This document shows, in pieces, positions 18,669 to 20,244 of a DNA stretch of 20,244 nucleotides (position 1 is the first letter of the stretch; every line of letters begins with the position of its first letter). A program made the translations under genes and the position numbers. The notes beneath the pieces were generated by a model that saw only the letters and a program-made list of their open reading frames with translations, did no database searches and was not told where the DNA came from. The stretch comes from CAJBLF01 sp041663325 (lineage in GTDB: Bacteria; Patescibacteriota; Gracilibacteria; Absconditabacterales; Absconditicoccaceae). Location: NCBI GenBank assembly GCA_041663325.1, contig JBAZRN010000020.1:1-20244 (forward strand), given 5' to 3'.

Positions 18669-19061
18669 TTAGATTTTATAACACGCTACTCGAATAGTGA
18701 ACAGAGAAAAAAGAAGGATAATTACTCACATGACAATAGATCCCACAGGCTTTACATAAAACCATTTATACTTGGTATGCCCATAGCTAGGGAATCGGAG
18801 CAATACCAATCCTTTAAGGAGAGATAACCATCCAAAAATAGAAAAGAACATAGCCCAACCACCAGTAAATTTCTGATACACACTCAAAAACAAAAGCCCG
18901 ATAATCATAGTGATAAACGCCCACACTCTGATAATATCAGAGTTTTTGAGGGTTTTGTCTACAATAGAAATGAAAGTTTTTGGAACAAACAATGCTGGCA
19001 AGCCAATAGCCAACATAAAAAATGCTGTCCGAAGCAGAAGAAGTTGTGGAAAAGTAAACAT
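18669..19061 (-). CDS. Small integral membrane protein (130 aa, UGA = Gly)
   Basis: I do not recognise a named family. Four hydrophobic segments are visible at about 5-27, 42-62, 68-90 and 108-126, separated by short polar loops; the third loop carries RFPSYGHTKYKW. With UGA = Gly the frame passes TGA 18726-18728 and ends at TAA 18669-18671, completing the last hydrophobic segment, which supports reading through. The start MFTFPQLLLLRTAF is the first ATG in frame. It follows the HIT gene by 25 bp and is followed by a terminator, so it is probably the second gene of a two-gene transcript. Confidence 0.75.
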
Positions 19062-19086
19062 AAAAACATATGGTAAAAAAATAAAA

Positions 19087-19482
19087 CTACGAAATGTTTA
19101 ATGAATCCGCAAGTTTTTGAAGTTCGTTCATATCAGCAGAAACATGCCCAGTAAGTCATCACTCAAATGATTTACCTCATCGGAAAGGATAAAGCTTTAC
19201 ATGAGCATGAGACACTTGTAATCATTCCACCACCATACCAATTTTTTCTACTCATAATCATTGTTTGAGTAATTCAACTACTTCTTTAGTTGCAAGCATA
19301 AGTTTAGAATAGATGTCATCATCCATAACAAATATATCTGAATCATAATGTTGTTTTGGCATCACCAACGTTTGTCCTTTGCACGCAGGAAATACATCCA
19401 AAAGCGCAATAAAATCATCATCTTCCCATATTTTTACACTTGGAATCTCTCCAGCGACTATTTTACAAAATATACAATCCAT
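19087..19482 (-). CDS. HIT-family nucleotide hydrolase/transferase (131 aa, UGA = Gly)
   Basis: Members of the histidine-triad family hydrolyse nucleoside phosphoramidates or dinucleotides. The start MDCIFCKIVAGEIPSVKIWE with its C-x2-C pair, FIALLDVFPACKGQTLVMPK and the triad segment VSHAHVKLYPF are typical of the family. The triad reads H-A-H-V-K, so the nucleophilic second His is present but the third His is Lys. UGA codes for Gly in VEGLQ and in the FRGG and FEGG pairs. ATG 19480-19482 gives the family's usual start; ATG 19492-19494 would add MCVN. The promoter lies just upstream, leaving a 16-28 nt leader. Substrate unknown. Confidence 0.92.
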
Positions 19483-19516
19483 ATTTACGCACATAATTAG
19501 GATAAAAAACTGATAT

Positions 19517-19544
19517 ATAATAATTTTTAATACAATAAAGTCAA
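19517..19544 (-). promoter_or_regulatory. Promoter of the HIT gene
   Basis: On the minus strand TTGACT (19539-19544) and TATTAT (19517-19522) are separated by 16 bp, with the same first spacer bases as the efflux promoter. Confidence 0.65.
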
Positions 19545-19600
19545 ACAACAAAATAAACTCATAGCAAAATATTCGTATCGAGTTTCATATGCTGGAAAAA

Positions 19601-19738
19601 TTATATCATTAGCAAAGAATGACCGATCTCATGCGTTTGATCAGTCTTGATTTTTTTGTCTGCTTTTGGGATCAAGCCAAAAAGTAGACCAAGCGGAGCA
19701 TCTTGAATATAAAATATACCTTCGAGAAAATAAAATAT
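19601..19738 (-). other. Start-less 45-codon ORF, possible gene remnant
   Basis: The frame reads IFYFLEGIFYIQDAPLGLLF, then a short basic part ending HEIGHSLLMI before TAA 19601-19603. Composition is protein-like (hydrophobic, then charged) although there is no ATG/GTG/TTG near the beginning and a TAA (19739-19741) closes the frame upstream. It may be the decayed 3' end of a gene or an open frame by chance. It lies between the HIT promoter and the terminator at 19757-19779. Confidence 0.3.
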
Positions 19739-19749
19739 TTATTTTGTTG

Positions 19750-20119
19750 TAAACAAAAAATCGCCGTTTAAGCGATTTTATAAAGGAAAGGAAGAAAGCC
19801 GACAAATACACATAAGACGCTCAATAATTACTATAAAGAGAACTTTATAATAAGATACAAAAACATCCGACTCAAAGACCATTTTGACTAGCAACATACA
19901 GAGGTAAACCCTGAACTAACACTCATACACACACGTACTGTAATCATCATGATAACGCTAGTTTCATCATAACAACGTTGAAGTACGGAACGTACAAGGA
20001 GTAGTAGATTGATAAGCAGTGCTAACTGGTGAGAGAAAGCAAAGTGTATATTCATGACCTTCTTCCTATAGTATATATCAGTAGAAAACGAATATATAGT
20101 ATTGAGAGAAGATTGTTCA
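19750..20119 (-). ncRNA. Candidate structured RNA of about 370 nt
   Basis: A near-consensus promoter and a strong intrinsic terminator bound this stretch, with no convincing protein gene between them. Near the 5' end GGAAGAAGG (about 20061-20069) can pair with CUUUCUUCC close to the 3' end (about 19789-19797), which would close the molecule as a long-range stem. Internal hairpins include GUAC-GUUCC-GUAC, UUAUGAU with AUCAUGA, and CAGGG-UUUAC-CUCUG. I looked for conserved signatures of RNase P RNA, tmRNA, SRP RNA and 6S RNA and found none. A 55-codon frame (20055 to 19888) starts 2 nt after GGAAGAAGG but its product looks unlike a protein. Ends are inferred from promoter and terminator. Confidence 0.4.
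19757..19779 (-). terminator. Intrinsic terminator of the candidate RNA
   Basis: An 8-bp stem AAAATCGC/GCGATTTT with a 7-nt loop, followed on the minus strand by a T-rich tract. Confidence 0.8.
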
Positions 20120-20125
20120 GTATCA

Positions 20126-20153
20126 AGTATAGTCAGAATTTTTTATTTGTCAA
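20126..20153 (-). promoter_or_regulatory. Near-consensus promoter of the candidate RNA
   Basis: On the minus strand TTGACA (20148-20153) and TATACT (20126-20131) are separated by 16 bp. The -35 box overlaps the last codons of the gene entering from the right. Confidence 0.75.
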
Positions 20154-20244
20154 ATTTTCGAAGGACTTTTTTTATGGCTATATTTTTAAAGAGAAAGGAA
20201 GAGGGAACCAATATATAAAACGCTGCAAAAATCAGACAACAGCT
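20143..20244 (-). CDS. 3' end of a possible membrane protein gene entering from the right
   Basis: The frame starting at the window edge is open for 33 codons to TAA 20143-20145. It reads as a hydrophobic stretch (IFAAFYILVPSSFLF) followed by a basic tail (IAIKKVLRKFDK), the usual look of a last membrane helix with a cytoplasmic end. A second frame is also open for about 21 codons under UGA = Gly, so the call is tentative. Confidence 0.4.
   Translation of the reverse strand, partial: SCCLIFAAFYILVPSSFLFKNIAIKKVLRKFDK

Noticed and set aside
19888..20055. 55-codon frame inside the candidate RNA with GGAAGAAGG just before ATG
   Set aside because: Spacing of 2 nt is too short for a Shine-Dalgarno, the purine run has a pairing partner at the RNA 3' end, and the product composition is not protein-like.

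Overview
The window is AT-rich bacterial DNA whose genes only make sense if UGA is read as glycine (translation table 25). With the standard code almost every recognisable gene breaks into short pieces. With UGA = Gly they become full-length, and UGA falls on invariant glycines of well-known motifs: both glycines of the P-type ATPase GDGIND hinge, the GSDHCP motif of exonuclease III, the DNG motif of an IS30 transposase and the -1 glycine of a lipobox. This code is known from Candidatus Gracilibacteria (BD1-5) and Candidatus Absconditabacteria (SR1) of the Patescibacteria/CPR, so the window very probably comes from one of them. Which one cannot be decided from the sequence alone.

Layout. At 1-241 (minus) is the start of a lysine/alanine-repeat, histone-H1-like protein. 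At 464-1015 (minus) is a small membrane protein that looks like a standard-code gene. It lies about 20 bp from a complete IS30-family element (about 1036-2039) and may be recently acquired. At 2233-3321 (plus) is an exported protein with two copies of a four-cysteine repeat, behind a near-consensus promoter. Nearly everything else is on the minus strand.

Read in the direction of transcription, one block runs: HIT-family hydrolase (19482-19087), small membrane protein (19061-18669), terminator; then an efflux operon of lipoprotein adaptor (18533-16836), unknown protein (16811-15972) and RND transporter (15967-12857), behind a promoter that overlaps a perfect palindrome. Next come an unknown 405-aa protein with its own promoter, an unknown 79-aa protein with an internal duplication, a PgeF/YfiH-family protein and aspartyl-tRNA synthetase. 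After these come tRNA-Thr(CGU) with a degenerate tRNA-like copy and hairpin repeats, a small membrane-anchored protein, the editing/C-Ala half of alanyl-tRNA synthetase without its catalytic half, a GNAT acetyltransferase, a MgtA-type P-type ATPase and exonuclease III.

The last 760 bp hold no convincing complete protein gene. They contain a promoter and an intrinsic terminator bounding a candidate structured RNA of about 370 nt, a start-less 45-codon ORF, and the 3' end of a gene entering from the right.

General signals: nearly all promoter candidates have exactly 16 bp between -35 and -10. No clear Shine-Dalgarno sequence precedes any recognised gene. Leaders inferred at several genes are short (about 27-36 nt). 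Functions rest on motif recognition by eye; no database search was run.
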